Shown here: piece after piece, positions 47,411 to 60,854 of the stretch | Layout: every line of letters starts with the position of its first letter | How positions within the stretch are numbered: the stretch's first letter is position 1 | Assembly: GCA_016946835.1 (NCBI GenBank) | Contig: JACVTC010000062.1 | Coordinates: forward strand, 933,501 to 997,500 | DNA length: 64,000 nt | DNA from: Neocallimastix lanati (nom. inval.) | Taxonomy: Eukaryota; Neocallimastigomycota; Neocallimastigomycetes; Neocallimastigales; Neocallimastigaceae | Reading direction: 5' to 3' | Notes under the pieces: generated by a model | The model's database searches: none | The model's input: only the letters and a program-made list of their open reading frames with translations | Told to the model about the DNA's origin: nothing | Program-made: the position numbers and the translations under genes

Positions 47411-47516
47411 AATATCACTACACTTGTCACTATACGACTTATTTTACCCTTTATAGAAAGCCAGGATAATGACTTTTTTATTATTATTGGAGATTTTCCT
47501 TGTTAGTATTTTTGCT

Positions 47517-47565
<49 letters not shown>

Positions 47566-47566
<1 letters not shown>

Positions 47567-47860
47567 CTGTCTTCTTGGTTTCAGCCTCCCCCCTCCCTCA
47601 GGAGCAATGGGAATATTGAGGTAGTTACACACTTCCTTTTAATAAAAGACAGAATTGTCCCTACTGAACGAACATTACTGAGTGTTTCAGTCTTGGTGCT
47701 CCGACATGCATATTATTTCTGAGAATTTTTCTAGTACTACTCCTCCGAGTACCTTCTTCAATTTGTAATTTCTCTTTGAAATAAAGGTCAATATAACCTA
47801 ATCCGTAGAAATTGACATTACAGGTTTGTTGCATTTTGTCGAGTGGCGTATTACTATAAA
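47566..47860 (-). mobile_element. tRNA-derived SINE, 5'-truncated third copy
   Basis: A G+C-richer block aligned with the 3' half of the copy at 13285. On the plus strand both contain atgggaatatt[ga]ag[ga]tagt[ct]ac, then [ag]gtccct, ttgg[ct]gct, catattattt/gctgaga and taacctaatcc, in the same order. The tRNA-like head is missing. A 42-base A tract (47521-47562, plus strand) abuts its 3' end. Confidence 0.75.
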
Positions 47861-48204
47861 TTAATGAATAAATATTTAAATAAAAATTCAAAGTATGTTT
47901 TTAAAACCTTTTTTTATTACATTTATTTAATAATCAATATTCATTTATCTTTACAAATAATATATTATTAAATAGTAATAAAATAATTATTTATAAAAAT
48001 ATATTTAATAATAAAGATATATCTTAATATTTTGTAAAATAGTAATGAAATAATTATTTACAAAAATATATTTAAATATAAAGATGTAATATTTTGTAAT
48101 ATAGTAATTAAATATAATAATTTATAATATTTACTTTAAAAAAAAAAAAATACATCAATATTAGTAATATTTTAATTTATTTATTTATTCATTCATTCAT
48201 TCAT
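47861..48204. other. A/T-rich spacer
   Basis: Two diverged copies of aaaatagtaatgaaataattattta lie about 70 bp apart (47975, 48042), and an ATTC repeat at 48186-48203. No gene. Confidence 0.6.
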
Positions 48205-48267
48205 TTAATAATATTCAATTGGATCGAAATGCAACTTGGCTCCATAAAAACCTCTTGTGAGGAAAAC
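48205..48267 (-). other. Short coding-like patch
   Basis: The minus strand reads VFLTRGFYGAKLHFDPIEYY then stop, with higher G+C than its surroundings. It could be a terminal exon or relic; family not recognised. Confidence 0.25.
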
Positions 48268-48389
48268 ATTAAACATTAAATAAATAGACTAAACAAATAG
48301 AGACGAAAGAAAAAAAAAAAAAAAATATTATATGATGGTTTTTTAAATATTTATAAAATTTCAATTATATTAAAATAAAAATTTTTCAT

Positions 48390-48421
<32 letters not shown>

Positions 48422-51400
48422 GAATTATAATAATATGTAATTATAACAATAGTTATACTAAATAATATATATTAAAATATTAAAAAATACTAATAATAAT
48501 AATAATAATGATTTTAATAAATATATGAATATATATATATCTAAAGATTTAAAGATCTATTTTTTATTTCTATATTCTAACATATAAATATATATTTAAT
48601 TTATAATTATTAAAAAAATTTTGTTTCATTATGATAAAAATTAAAAAGATTAATTACAAGATATAAAAATTAAGTATTTTATTAGTGAAATGAAATATTT
48701 TGAATGTTTTTTTTTTTTGCTTGTTAACAGAACATTTAAATAATATTTAAAAGACGCTTTAATTCTTTCAAAATATATATATGCATAATTTAATATGAAT
48801 TAAATATGTTTTTTATGGTGTTGCAGTTATTGTTTTTCTTTAAAATATATATATATATATTAATGTCATTTTTTACCTGTGTTATATTAATTTTTTTTTT
48901 TTTTTAAAAAAAAAGATCAACTTTAAATTTTAATATTTTAATCATAGTTATATATTTAAAAAAATTATAAATTTTTTAAAGAATATTTAATTGTATTATT
49001 TTAAAATATTTAATTATTAAGTTATGTTATATTTTACTTTATTATTATTTTATTTTACTAACAATTTAATTGGTATTAATAATTATATGGTATTACGAAA
49101 ATTTATTTATTAAATTAAAAAGGATTTCTATATTTATTTTTTTTTTATTTTTTTTATTTAAATATATACTTAAAACATTTTATATACTTTATTAAATTCA
49201 ACATAAACTAACTGCTTTTTTATATATTTATTAAATATAGTATAATCGATTTTTATTTTTTTTTATTTTTTTTTTTTTTGTATAGTAATAATAATATTTA
49301 TTTCAATACGCAAAAAGGTCATACAGTTTTCTAAATACATAATTAATAATATATTAATAAATAAAACATATAGAATAACATATAGAAGTTTATTATTAAA
49401 ATATATAATCATGTAGTAGAATATATATATACTATTATTTTGTGTAATAATTATTAAGTAATAATTAATAGTATTGTTAATGTATCGTAAAATATTTATG
49501 TATAAAATAAAATGTATAACCATGTTTCATAAAAGTTTCAATTATTATAATATAAAAAATTTTAATACACTTATACATATATAAAATTAAGAGATAGATC
49601 AATAACAAAACTTTTTAAATTAAAAATTTCTTTTTCTTTATATTTATAATATAAATCATTATAAACATTTTTTTATTATAAAAAAAAAAGTTTTAAATTT
49701 GTTAAAGAAGTTTAAATACATATATAATTATAAAAAAAAAAAAATGAATAATAAATCTTTAAAATTCAATAGCAGAATTTATAATGTTATATAAAGTATA
49801 AGCACATTGAAAACTGATAAAAAATATAAATTAAATTAATAAATTAAATTATTTATATAAATCTGGCAGGAATAGTTTCAACAAAAAAAAATTATTAGTT
49901 TCTTCTAAGAATTGATATTCCACTAAATAAAATAAAATGAATGGTAATATTAAATAGAAACAATATACCAGAATTGAAACAATCAAGGTAATACAATATA
50001 AAAAGAAAAAAGAAAAAATTCATTGTATCATTTCTTTATTGATCTAGAAAACCTTTTCCTTTACTAAATAAAAGTTTTTATAAAAAGATATATAAAATTC
50101 GCAAAAAAAAAAATATACATAAACTATATCATTAATGATTTATTTTTATTATTGCAATCTTTATTTAATTTTTTTTTTTTTTTTTGATAATATAAATACT
50201 TTTTTTTTTATCTCTTTTCTGTTAAAATATACAAATAATATTAAAAATTCATTGAATATACATTCCAATATAACTCCATCCATCTAACTATTAAACTATT
50301 AATAAACCATGTAGAATTATATTAATATTATACTCTTATTTCATTAATTAATATGTGTTTTAGTTTTTTAATATAAATCAAATGATTTATTTATTTATTT
50401 TTTTTTTTCCAAAATTTTAAATAATATTTTTATAATTAATATAGATATATATTTGTATACAATATACATTATTGTATATAATTATATATATATATAAATA
50501 GACTATTTAAATTTTAAAATTTTTAATATATAAACATATAAACTATATTTTAAAAAAAGCAAATTTTTTTTCTGTATAGTTTTTCTGTATTTTTAAATAT
50601 TTATAAAAAAAATTATATTTAAAGTAAAATAAATGGATAAACAGATAAATCTATTATATATAAAAGTATATCATATTTTTATTAATTGATTCAATTCAAT
50701 AATATATAGAATTAAATTAAATTTATTTATATATAGAATTTTTAATATGACTAAAAAATTTTATATAATATAAAATTATATAAAAAAAAGTGTATTTACC
50801 CCCTTTTTTTTTTTTTTATCTTGTTTGTTTTTGTTGTTGAAAGTTTTTTTACTATAGAAAAACTTTGGGTATTTACTCTATACTACCATAAATACAAGCA
50901 TACTTCTGTATTAATTTTAATGTTAATATTATTAATGTTATTGAAACCATTGCTATTAATGTTTTTTTTTAAAATTTTATTATTACATATAATCATTATT
51001 ATTATTATCATTATTTATATTTTCATCGTTATTATTATTATCATTATCATTATTATTATTATATTCATTATAATTAATTATTATTAATTATTATTAAAAA
51101 AATTTTTTTTTAATTATTATTAATGAAGATATAATAATATATTAAATATTAAATATTAAAATTAAAATTAATAAATTTAAAAAATTAATAAATTCTAAAT
51201 AAAAAGTTTTTTTTAATTTATGTTACAACAAATGGTCATTTTTGTTTTGTTGTTGGTTCCTTTTCCTAATTTTTTTTATTTTTTATTTTTTATTTTTTAT
51301 TATATTTTTTATTATATTTTTTATTATATTTTTTATTATATTTTATTTTTTTAATATTAACTTTTTTAATTTCATAACTTCCTTAAAAAGTTAAATTATG

Positions 51401-54400
51401 ATTGATAATTAATATTAAAATTTTTTTGGTTTTATGATGAAAATATTGTTAAAAATAGATTCAGTAGAATAATTTTAAATTTAAAATTTCTTTTCTGTTG
51501 ATGTATTAACTTTTTTTTTTTTTTTTTTAGAATCACATCATTAATAATTATTGTTATAAAATAGTAGAATATATAACAAATAGATAATATTTAATTTCTT
51601 AAATCTCATTTCATTATAAATGTAAAATAATACTCAAATACTAATTATTTCATATTTTATTATAAATGTCATAATTAAAATAAAATAAAAAGAAATAAAA
51701 TAAAGCTATTAATAATATTATTTTTAATTATAAAATTTTATCATTAAATATTAAAAAAAAATAATTATTGAAAAATAAATTTTTGTGAAATAAAATAAAT
51801 TATAAATTATTTTTTATACATATCATTTTAATTATTAGACCATTTCATTTATTATTTTTTTTTATTCCTATTTTTATGTATAAAAATGCCTATGTATATA
51901 AATATACATGCATAATTCATAAATTATTATTAAACTATAAATTATCCATTTATCTAAATAATTATATAATTAAATTATTCTGTATAATTTTAATAATGAT
52001 TTTAAATAATGATTATAATGGTTTAAAAAAAACTAATAAAACTAAAAATAAAGTAAATTTATAAATTCATTATATTTAAAAAAAAAAAAAAAATTTATAT
52101 ATATATATATTATTTTATAAGAAATTTTTAATTATATTAGTATTATTATTTTATTATTTATTATTCTGTTACAAACATAATTCATCTCATTTTAAACCAA
52201 AAATATATATTAAAAAATCTATAATTTATAATTTACTTTTTACATTCTATAAATTATCTTTTTTCATAAATATATATATAAAAAAAAAGAAAAGAATTAC
52301 ATAAACTAAACTATATTCTTTTCAAATAGTTTTACTTGTATTCTTTTTTTTTTTTTTTTTTTTTAAAGTATAAAAATAAAGTATAAAAAAATTATTTTAA
52401 TTAAATATTAATATACATATAAATGTATATTTTTTTCTGTATTTTATTTATTATTAGTTATTTTTTTAAAAAAAATAAATCATAAAAGATAGTACTTAAA
52501 AGTTTTTTTTTTTTTTTTTAAATATAACTTTCTAAATAATTAACTTTTAATGAAAATTATAATAAATAATATTTGATTTTAATATGAAAATTATAATTAC
52601 CAGATTAAATGATGTTAAAAAAGTATAATATTTTTAAATAGAATAAAATATTTCTGTATTTTTTTTTTTTCACAAACGAATATAAAAGGTTTATAAAATT
52701 AATAAAAAATAAAAGAAAGCTGTTATTTAACTTTTATTTTGTACGTTTATATAATTTACTTAAAAAAAAAAAAAAAATTAAAGAGATGGTGGTTTTTAAT
52801 TCCACAAGTTATTATACATATCCTAACCATAATAATGAATTAATCTAAGGATTAGATTTAATATCATACATATCTTTAATATAATAAAATATTCTTTAGA
52901 AGTAATTTATAATTCAATTATACTACTATATTCTTCTTTTAAAATTTTTTTTTTAATAATATATTGTAAATAGTTAATTTTTTTTTATTTTGAAATTAGA
53001 GTTATACAAATTTTATTTTTATTCCATTTTCATCATACTTTCTGATAAACAATATTATAGATTTTTTAAATAACGTTCCATTGTTTATAAGATATCTTGA
53101 ATTTTATTATCATTTTTTTTATATGTTAATTTATTTCATTTTTAATAATCAATTATTATTATTAGTCATCAATGAATATAAAAAAAAAATTCTATAATTT
53201 TTCTTTTAATTTATTATATAATAAAATTATAATAATAATTATATTGAAAACTTTTTAAATAATAATAATTATATAGTGTATAGAAATGATTATGAAATTT
53301 ATTTAACTTTTAATAAATAAAAAAAAAAAACAAAAAAAATGATCGTGTAAAATTTTTTTTTACATTTTTAGATATACATAAAATTAATTCAATATGCGAA
53401 AATATAATATATTCCAATAAACTGAAAGTATAATCATAATATATTAATTATCATAGAAAGAAGTTTATAATTAAATTCAAATATAAAATAATATATTATT
53501 AATTACCAAAATCATATTCATTTATATAAATAGTAAGGTGGAATATATATATATGACTTTTTTTAGTACTCTTTTATTTTTATCTAAGTACAATACAATA
53601 TAAAAAGTGAATTTATTGACCATTGAAATATATTTAAATTTTAATATACTCCGAATATATAAAAATAATGTTACATATATTATATTAATTAGTAATATAT
53701 ATCAAAAATTATATTTCAATTATATATTATTTATATTGAAAGAATAAGTTATATATTGTTCATATAATTGTATACTATTTACATATAAAGAATAATTATA
53801 TATTATATGATAATAATATATTACACTCTATTAAATAAATATAATCAGACCAAATTAAATAAATTTCTCTGTTGAAATATATACAGAAATAAAATAATTT
53901 ACATATATATTAAATAAAATATAATCAATATATTAAAATCAATATTGTTTAAACTTTATTTTTTTAAATAAATTAATATGAATAATTAATATACTAAAGG
54001 AATACTACTGTAATATATGTAGAATAGGTAATATCTATTATTTAAAAAGTAAAATAGAATACTTGAAGAATATATTAAAAATATTTAATTTAATAGAGTT
54101 TTAAAAAGATTTTTAATAATTAAATATGTTATATTTAATTATTCTATTATTATTCTAATTATTATTTATTATTTTTATATATTATTATTTTTATATATTA
54201 TTATTATTTATATATATTATTTATATCACTTTTTATTATTATTAAATAGTAATAGTATTAAAAAAAAAAAAACTTTTTATATTTAAAAATTATTATATAT
54301 TTTATTATTGTATTTTATTAAGCTTCGTTTTTATATATAAGAAACAAAAAAGTAGACTTATTTTATAAATTTATTTAAAATTGATTTTTGTTAATTTTAA

Positions 54401-55005
54401 AATATTTATTTGTTAAATATATTGTTTATGTGTTGTATATTATAAATGTAAAATATATATATATTTTTTTAAATTTAAAATAAAATAAAGAGATAATCAA
54501 TATCATAAAAATTTCATTTATTAGAATATAATATAAAAGGTTTTTTATACATTTATATTTTTTAACATTAAAAGATAAATAAGCTTTTTAAAAATTATAA
54601 ATTAAACTATTTCTTTATAATTGTAATATAAATCAAAAGCAATAATATTTTCTTTTTATTTTTAAAAAGAATACTATAAATCTGTAAATGATTTTAAATA
54701 ATTAAAGAATATATAAAATAATCAATTTAAAATTAGTTTTTCTTTTTTCTTTAGTACATATTTTAAAACAATAAAATAGTTAAATTATAAACTAATCATA
54801 TAACATAAATAGTCAATATACAAGGTTTATAATAAACAACATATATTATTAATTTGGATATTTTTGTATTATAAAAGGTATATATATAGTATAATTAATA
54901 TATATTAATATTTTAGGTTTTTAATAAAAGTGTTATGTAAAATATATAGTATTTTATGTAATTTTTAATTATTATTATTCCTTTTTAATTATATATTTTT
55001 AAAAA

Positions 55006-55053
<48 letters not shown>

Positions 55054-55235
55054 TAATAATAAGTGTCTATTTTATTTATTTACTTATTTATTTTTTAAAT
55101 ATTATTTAATTAATTAAAAATGGAATGCTAAAATAATCTTTTTATTGTTATTATTATTTTATAATAATATTTTTTTTCTGAATTAATACTTATTATTAAT
55201 ATTTAATAAAAAATATCAGACATTTATATATAAAA
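48268..55235. other. Seven-kilobase A/T-rich spacer
   Basis: No supported gene. Weak coding-like patches are 50010-49860 on the minus strand (a hydrophobic stretch with an internal GTATAT...TTTAG segment) and 52880-52785 on the minus strand (DMYDIKSNP, INSLLWLGYV and LVELKTTIS, separated by stops). ATTTTTT/ATATTTTTT repeats lie at 51270-51350, and a 42-base T tract at 55011-55052. Nothing could be named. Confidence 0.5.
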
Positions 55236-56438
55236 ATGATTACTAATACTGGTTCATCACACCAACATAGACTTTTAGTTGTAAGGTATAAAATATACTA
55301 AAAAAAATAAAGTAATAATAATAATAATAATAATAATAAAAATATCATTGATTAACGATATTAACATTATAATATAAATAATATATATTTTAATTTGATT
55401 TAAATAGTCGTTTAATTCCAATTACATGTCAATTAAATAATGAAGATGTAAATAATAAATCTTGGGAATTTAATAATAGAAGAAGTTACAATGCTATGTA
55501 TTCAGGTATTAACTCATTAAAAAGTGAAAAAAATATAAGTCAAATCATATATTTCGGTCTTCCAGGAGAAGTTTCTGTAAAAGGAGAACCATTAGTTTCT
55601 GCTAATAGCAATAAGAAGAATATTGATGATTATATTCCAACAAATAAAATAAATAATAATATTGAATGGGAACAATTTACACCAGAATTAAAAAAATCTT
55701 TAACTGATACATTATATAAGGAAAAATCCATTATACCAATTTTTGTTGATCCAGAAACCTGTTCCTTACATTATGAAGGTTATTGTAAAACAGGTAAAAT
55801 TTTCAAAAAAATATATAAAATATACTTTTAATAATTATTTTTTTATAGTTATATATTTATTTTTAAAGAATATAGCATTATGTATATATATGCATATATT
55901 TTACTTTTAAGATAATCATTTCTATTTTCATATTCTTATTTTCATATTGACAAATTTTTAAAAATAAATTTTTTATATCGTATAAAATTTTGCATAAATT
56001 TTTTTAAGAAAAATATATTAAATTTAATTTTATACATAAACTTTAAAATGTTTATTAATTAGCAAACAATTTATGCAATGTTTAATATTAATTTTTTTTT
56101 TTTAATTTTTTTTTTTATTGTATTTAAATTACTATTATATTATTTTAATTATATTAAATAATAAGAATTATGGCCATTATTCCATTATATTTTATGGGAA
56201 TCTACAACTCAAACTCATGAAGAAAAAAATTGGGAAGGTTATGTAAAATTTAATCAAATTTTTGCTAATGAAATATCTAAATATTATCAACCAGGAGATA
56301 TGAGTAATTATTAATTATAATTATTAATTAAATAATAATAATAGTGATGATAATAATAATATATTTTGAAAAAAGTATAATTTAAATAATAATAATATTA
56401 ATAGTAATATATTTTAAAAAAAGTATAAATTTGATACA

Positions 56439-56481
<43 letters not shown>

Positions 56482-58404
56482 TACTTTATTATAATTATGA
56501 TTTTAATAATAATTGATTTATTATTTTTTTTATATTTATTTATTTTATCTATTATTATTATTATTATTATTATTATTTTTTATTTCATAGTTTGGATTCA
56601 AGATTATCATTTATTAATATTACCAGAAATGTTAAGAAAATTAATTCCAAAGGCAGATATTGGTATCTTTATACATACTACTTTCCCAACTTCAGAAATT
56701 TTCAGATGTCTTCCTAAACGTAAGGAAGTACTAAAAGGAATGTTAGGTTCTAATTTAATTGGTTTCCAAATTTATTCATACTCAAGACATTTTATAAGTT
56801 CATGTACAAGAGTATTAGGATTAGAATCTACACCAACTGGTGTTGAATATAATGGTACTACAGTTTCTGTAGAAATATTCACTATTGGTATTGATGTTGA
56901 TAGAATTGAAAAGAGAAGAATATCACCATCGGTTTTAGAAAAAATGGAATCTCTAAAGAGTATGTATGAAGGCAAAAGGATTATTATAGGTACTGATAAA
57001 TTAGATAGAATTAAAGGTGTAAAACATAAATTATCCGCCTATGAATATTTCTTAAACTTATACCCAGAATGGCAAAATAAAGTTATATTAATTCAAGTTA
57101 CTTCATCTTCTAATTCTAATGATGCTAAACTTATTGAAACTCAAATTTCTGAATTGGTGGCACATATTAACGGTCATTTTGGTACCTTAGAATATACACC
57201 TGTATATTATTATCATCAAGATTTAGATCAAGATGAATATTTTGCTTTACTTAATATTGCTGATGTTGGTTTAATTACTTCTGTACGTGATGGTATGAAT
57301 ACTACGTCTCATGAATTTGTTCTTTGCCAAAAGGAAAATCATGGTCCTTTAATTTTAAGTGAATTTACTGGTACTGCTGGTTCTCTTAGTGGTGCTATTT
57401 TAGTTAATCCATGGGATCATGAAGGTGTAGCTCATGCTATCAATGAAGCCTTATCAATGACAAAAGAAGAACGTAATGATCGATACAAACAATTATATAA
57501 GAATGTTAGTAATAATACATCTCAATTTTGGGCAAAGAGCTTCTACAAGGAATTAAAAGAAAAGGTTACGATTGTTGCTGATCCAGCTGAACCAGTTCCT
57601 ATTTTAAATCCTGAACTTGTTATAAATAGTTATATGAGCTCAGAGAGACGTTGCTTCTTCTTTGATTATGACGGTACTTTAACACCAATTTGTAATACCC
57701 CAAGTGCTGCTGTCCCAGGTCCAGAAATGTTGAAGGCATTAACTGCACTTACTAATGATCCAAGAAATTATATCTTTATTATCAGTGGTAGAGATCAAGA
57801 ATTTCTTGATCATCATTTAGGTCATCTTCCAAATCTCGGTTTAAGTGCTGAACATGGTTCATTTATTAAATACCCAGGACAACCATGGAAAAGTGCTATT
57901 GAAGATATGGATTTATCTTGGAAGGATGATGTTATGAATATATTTAATTTCTACACTGAAAGAACTCAAGGTTCTTTCATAGAGCAAAAAAAATGTGCTA
58001 TTACATGGCATTATCGACTTGCTGATCCAAGTTATGGTAATTTCCAATCAAAGGAATGTCAAACTCATTTAGAAAATGTGATATTACCAAAATATCCAGT
58101 AGAAATTTTAGTTGGTAAAAAATGTTTGGAAGTAAGACCATCCTCTGTTAATAAGGGTTCCATTGTAAATAGTTTATTAGCTGATCAAGAAACCTGTGAT
58201 TTTGTATTTTGTGCTGGTGATGATAAAACAGATGAAGATATGTTTAAATCATTAGTTTCATCAGGAGAAGATGGTGCTAAACATAATATATTTACTTGTA
58301 GAATAGGTTCACAAAATGTAAAAACTTTAGCTTCCTATACTTTAGCTACTCCAGCAGATTTAATTAATCTTATGGGTAAACTTGCTACTGCTTCAACATT
58401 TTAA
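55236..58404 (+). CDS. TPS2: Trehalose-6-phosphate phosphatase, Tps2 type with N-terminal synthase-like domain, 795 aa, four exons
   Basis: Exons: 55236-55285, 55408-55793, 56166-56303, 56591-58404. Introns start GTATAA, GTAAAA and GTAATT and end TAG, AAG and TAG. The joined frame is open for 2388 nt. The N-terminal GT20-like domain (about 12-500) contains YEGYCKT-ELWPLFHY across junction 2, WIQDYHLLILPEMLR (from 193), GTDKLDRIKGV (from 325) and VRDGMNTTSHEFV (from 423). The C-terminal HAD-type phosphatase domain has DYDGT (from 550), SGRD (from 590) and GDDKTDED (from 734), all catalytic boxes intact. It would dephosphorylate trehalose-6-phosphate to trehalose in the cytosol, in a complex with Tps1. 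The synthase-like part has Lys where active synthases have Arg in G-x-D-R-L-D, and lacks a normal N-terminal glycine loop, as expected for Tps2-like proteins. Retained phosphatase residues argue against a Tps3/Tsl1 regulatory subunit. Confidence 0.92.
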
Positions 58405-58621
58405 TCGTTATTATCATTATCATCATCATCATAATAATTATATAATACTAAAATAAAAAGAGAATTAAAGATCAAAAAAAAAAAAAAAAAAAAAAAACTA
58501 TGTAGAACAAAATTTGCGAAAAATTCAAATCTTATAATAACGAAATTCTGATTCCAATCCATGATATTCATTAATTTTTATTTATATTATATATATACAA
58601 ATAAAAAAAAAAAATTATGAA

Positions 58622-58653
<32 letters not shown>

Positions 58654-59181
58654 ATGTGAAATATATATTATATTATTTTTTATAAAATTATATTTTTTAT
58701 TCATTCATTTTTTTTTCTTATAGAGTATTATTCTTTTTAAATATATCTTATTATTTTTTTTTTTTTTTTTAAAAGATACATAAAATTAAATTGTAATAAT
58801 ATAATTAACAATAATAATTTTATATAAAAATTATATGATATTATTATTGTTAATTATATAACTAGCAGATCAAATCAAATCAAATTAAATCAAATCGTAC
58901 TAAAACAAAAATGACATAATAATAATAATAATAATTTTTTTTTTTTTTTTTGTTTTTATTATCTAATATAATTAATTATAAATATTGAAAATCATAATTA
59001 ATTATATTATAAACGAAAAGTTGAAAAAATTTAAAAAAAAAAAAAAAAAAAATCTAAAAAAATCAATAAAGCTTTTTCAAATATCGTAATCGTTTTAATA
59101 TAAAATATTATATATATATTTTTTATTCTATTATTATTTTTTTTTCTTTTTCTAAAACAAAAAAACAAAACAAAACAAAAC

Positions 59182-59215
<34 letters not shown>

Positions 59216-59625
59216 AAATAGAATAAAACTTTTAAATTTTAATTTTTTTTTTTATTTTTTATTTTTTTATAAAATTATGTTATATAAAAAAGGATATACA
59301 ACATAAAGCAATTAAAAATATATTTAAAATTAATTATATAAATTATTTATTGACCTAAATAATTTATATTATTGTTATTTAATTATATATGACATTTGTA
59401 AAAATAAAAATATATATAAAAAAACCAATTGTAAAACAAATAAACTAAAAAAACAAAAAAACTAAAAACAAAAAAACTAAAAACAAAAAGCAATAAACAA
59501 ATGATTAAATAAATCATATATATATATTTAGAAAACAAAAAACAAAAAACAAAAAACAAAAAAACAGAACAAAACAAAACAAAACAAAAATAAAAATTTA
59601 TAATATTATATAAATATAATATATA

Positions 59626-59677
<52 letters not shown>

Positions 59678-59921
59678 GATGAATAAAAATATTTAATTAT
59701 TTCATTTTTATTACTGTTGATAATTTATGATACAGAAATGGTCATTTTATTATTATAATTTTATTTTTATAAAAAAAGGATTAAAAAGATTTTAAACTTT
59801 GAAGTTGATTTATCAAATCTTCAAGCCTTCTATAATCTATTCAAAGAAGATAGAGTTTCTTTCTAACAATTAGAATTATATCTTTTAGTATCAAAGAGGA
59901 ATATTAAGATATAAATAAAAA

Positions 59922-59953
<32 letters not shown>

Positions 59954-59956
59954 AAA
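58405..59956. other. A/T-rich spacer with two perfect hairpins
   Basis: Inverted repeats: arms 58800-58817 and 58841-58858 (tataattaacaataataa), and 58964-58979 with 58995-59010 (taatataattaattat). CAAAA and AAAAAC repeats lie at 59157-59175 and 59440-59590, with T tracts. 59803-59870 (+) is coding-like (EVDLSNLQAFYNLFKEDR) and may be upstream sequence of the LINE relic. Confidence 0.6.
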
Positions 59957-60335
59957 GCTTATGATTCAGTTCCTATTTTTATAATATACTTAAAAAAAAA
60001 AAAAAACAAAAAAACATAAATATAGTAATATTGGTATTCGTGGTAAGGGCCTTCAGTTCATTACTAGTTTATAATTCTATACCATCCATTCGAAAGTTGG
60101 TGAAGAATTTTAATGGTAAACTTTTTTAAAAAAGAATTTCCAATACATCGTAGTAGTGTTCGCCAAGGAAGTCCTCTATCATCTACTTTAATTTAATTTA
60201 ATATATTTATTAATGATATATTTGATAAATACAAAAGATATATAGTGTGATTACTGAAAGAAAAAAAAATAATAAAAAAAAGTGTTATAATGGCCTATTT
60301 GATGATAATATTTGCTTTGTTAGTCTCTCTTGGCG
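59957..60335 (+). pseudogene. LINE (non-LTR) reverse transcriptase fragment, decayed
   Basis: Plus frames in sequence contain AYDSVPIF (from 59957), NIGIRGKGLQFITSL (about 60028-60072), EFPIHRSSVRQGSPLSS (about 60134-60184), FINDIFDKYKRY (about 60208-60243) and GLFDDNICFV (about 60291-60320). These correspond to the A[FY]D-[ST]-V-x motif, the R-Q-G-x-P-L-S-P motif and the F/Y-A-D-D motif of LINE polymerases, in the correct order. The catalytic [FY]ADD has become FDDN, and the frame is broken by stops and A tracts, so it is inactive. Endonuclease sequence is not present here. Confidence 0.8.
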
Positions 60336-60360
60336 TAAATGTAATATATGAAATTTTTTT

Positions 60361-60434
60361 AAAGATAGGGCTCGGGTGGGGGGAAAGAAGGCGTTCGTTT
60401 TATTTATAATATCTTTCAATTACCTTCAAGAGAG

Positions 60435-60480
<46 letters not shown>

Positions 60481-60544
60481 CAGATTTCATATTTTGTAGG
60501 TCTTATAGAATTCCTTATTAAGGTTATACCAAATTGTGATTAAT

Positions 60545-60575
<31 letters not shown>

Positions 60576-60740
60576 CAAAATGATCAAATTTATATACCAT
60601 TAGACCTACCGTTGTCAAGAATGTTGATGTTTGATATGACAGTAGCAAAGAAGAAATTTTGATATAGATTCTAATGATAATTTTTATCCATATGGAGTTT
60701 ATCATCGATGAATGGGAAGGGTTAGAGTCTATTTCGTCCT
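60361..60740 (+). pseudogene. Unrecognised coding relic, copy B of a two-locus family
   Basis: Begins with an open G-rich piece (RARVGGKKAFVLFIISFN, about 60368-60424). A 43-base T tract ending in CAG follows, then ISYFVGLIEFLIKVIP (60484-60531), stops and a second T tract. After that comes TVVKNVDV (about 60608-60631) and, in the same frame, EFIIDEWEGLESISS (about 60698-60742). The same ordered segments occur on the minus strand at 15102-14621. It starts directly after the LINE polymerase relic on the same strand, which may be chance or may mean it belongs to that element. Confidence 0.45.
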
Positions 60741-60819
60741 AGAAACTCATAATATAGTTTTTTTAATATTAATGCAAAAAAATTTTCATTTATTTTATTT
60801 TCATTTATTTTATTTTCAT

Positions 60820-60854
<35 letters not shown>

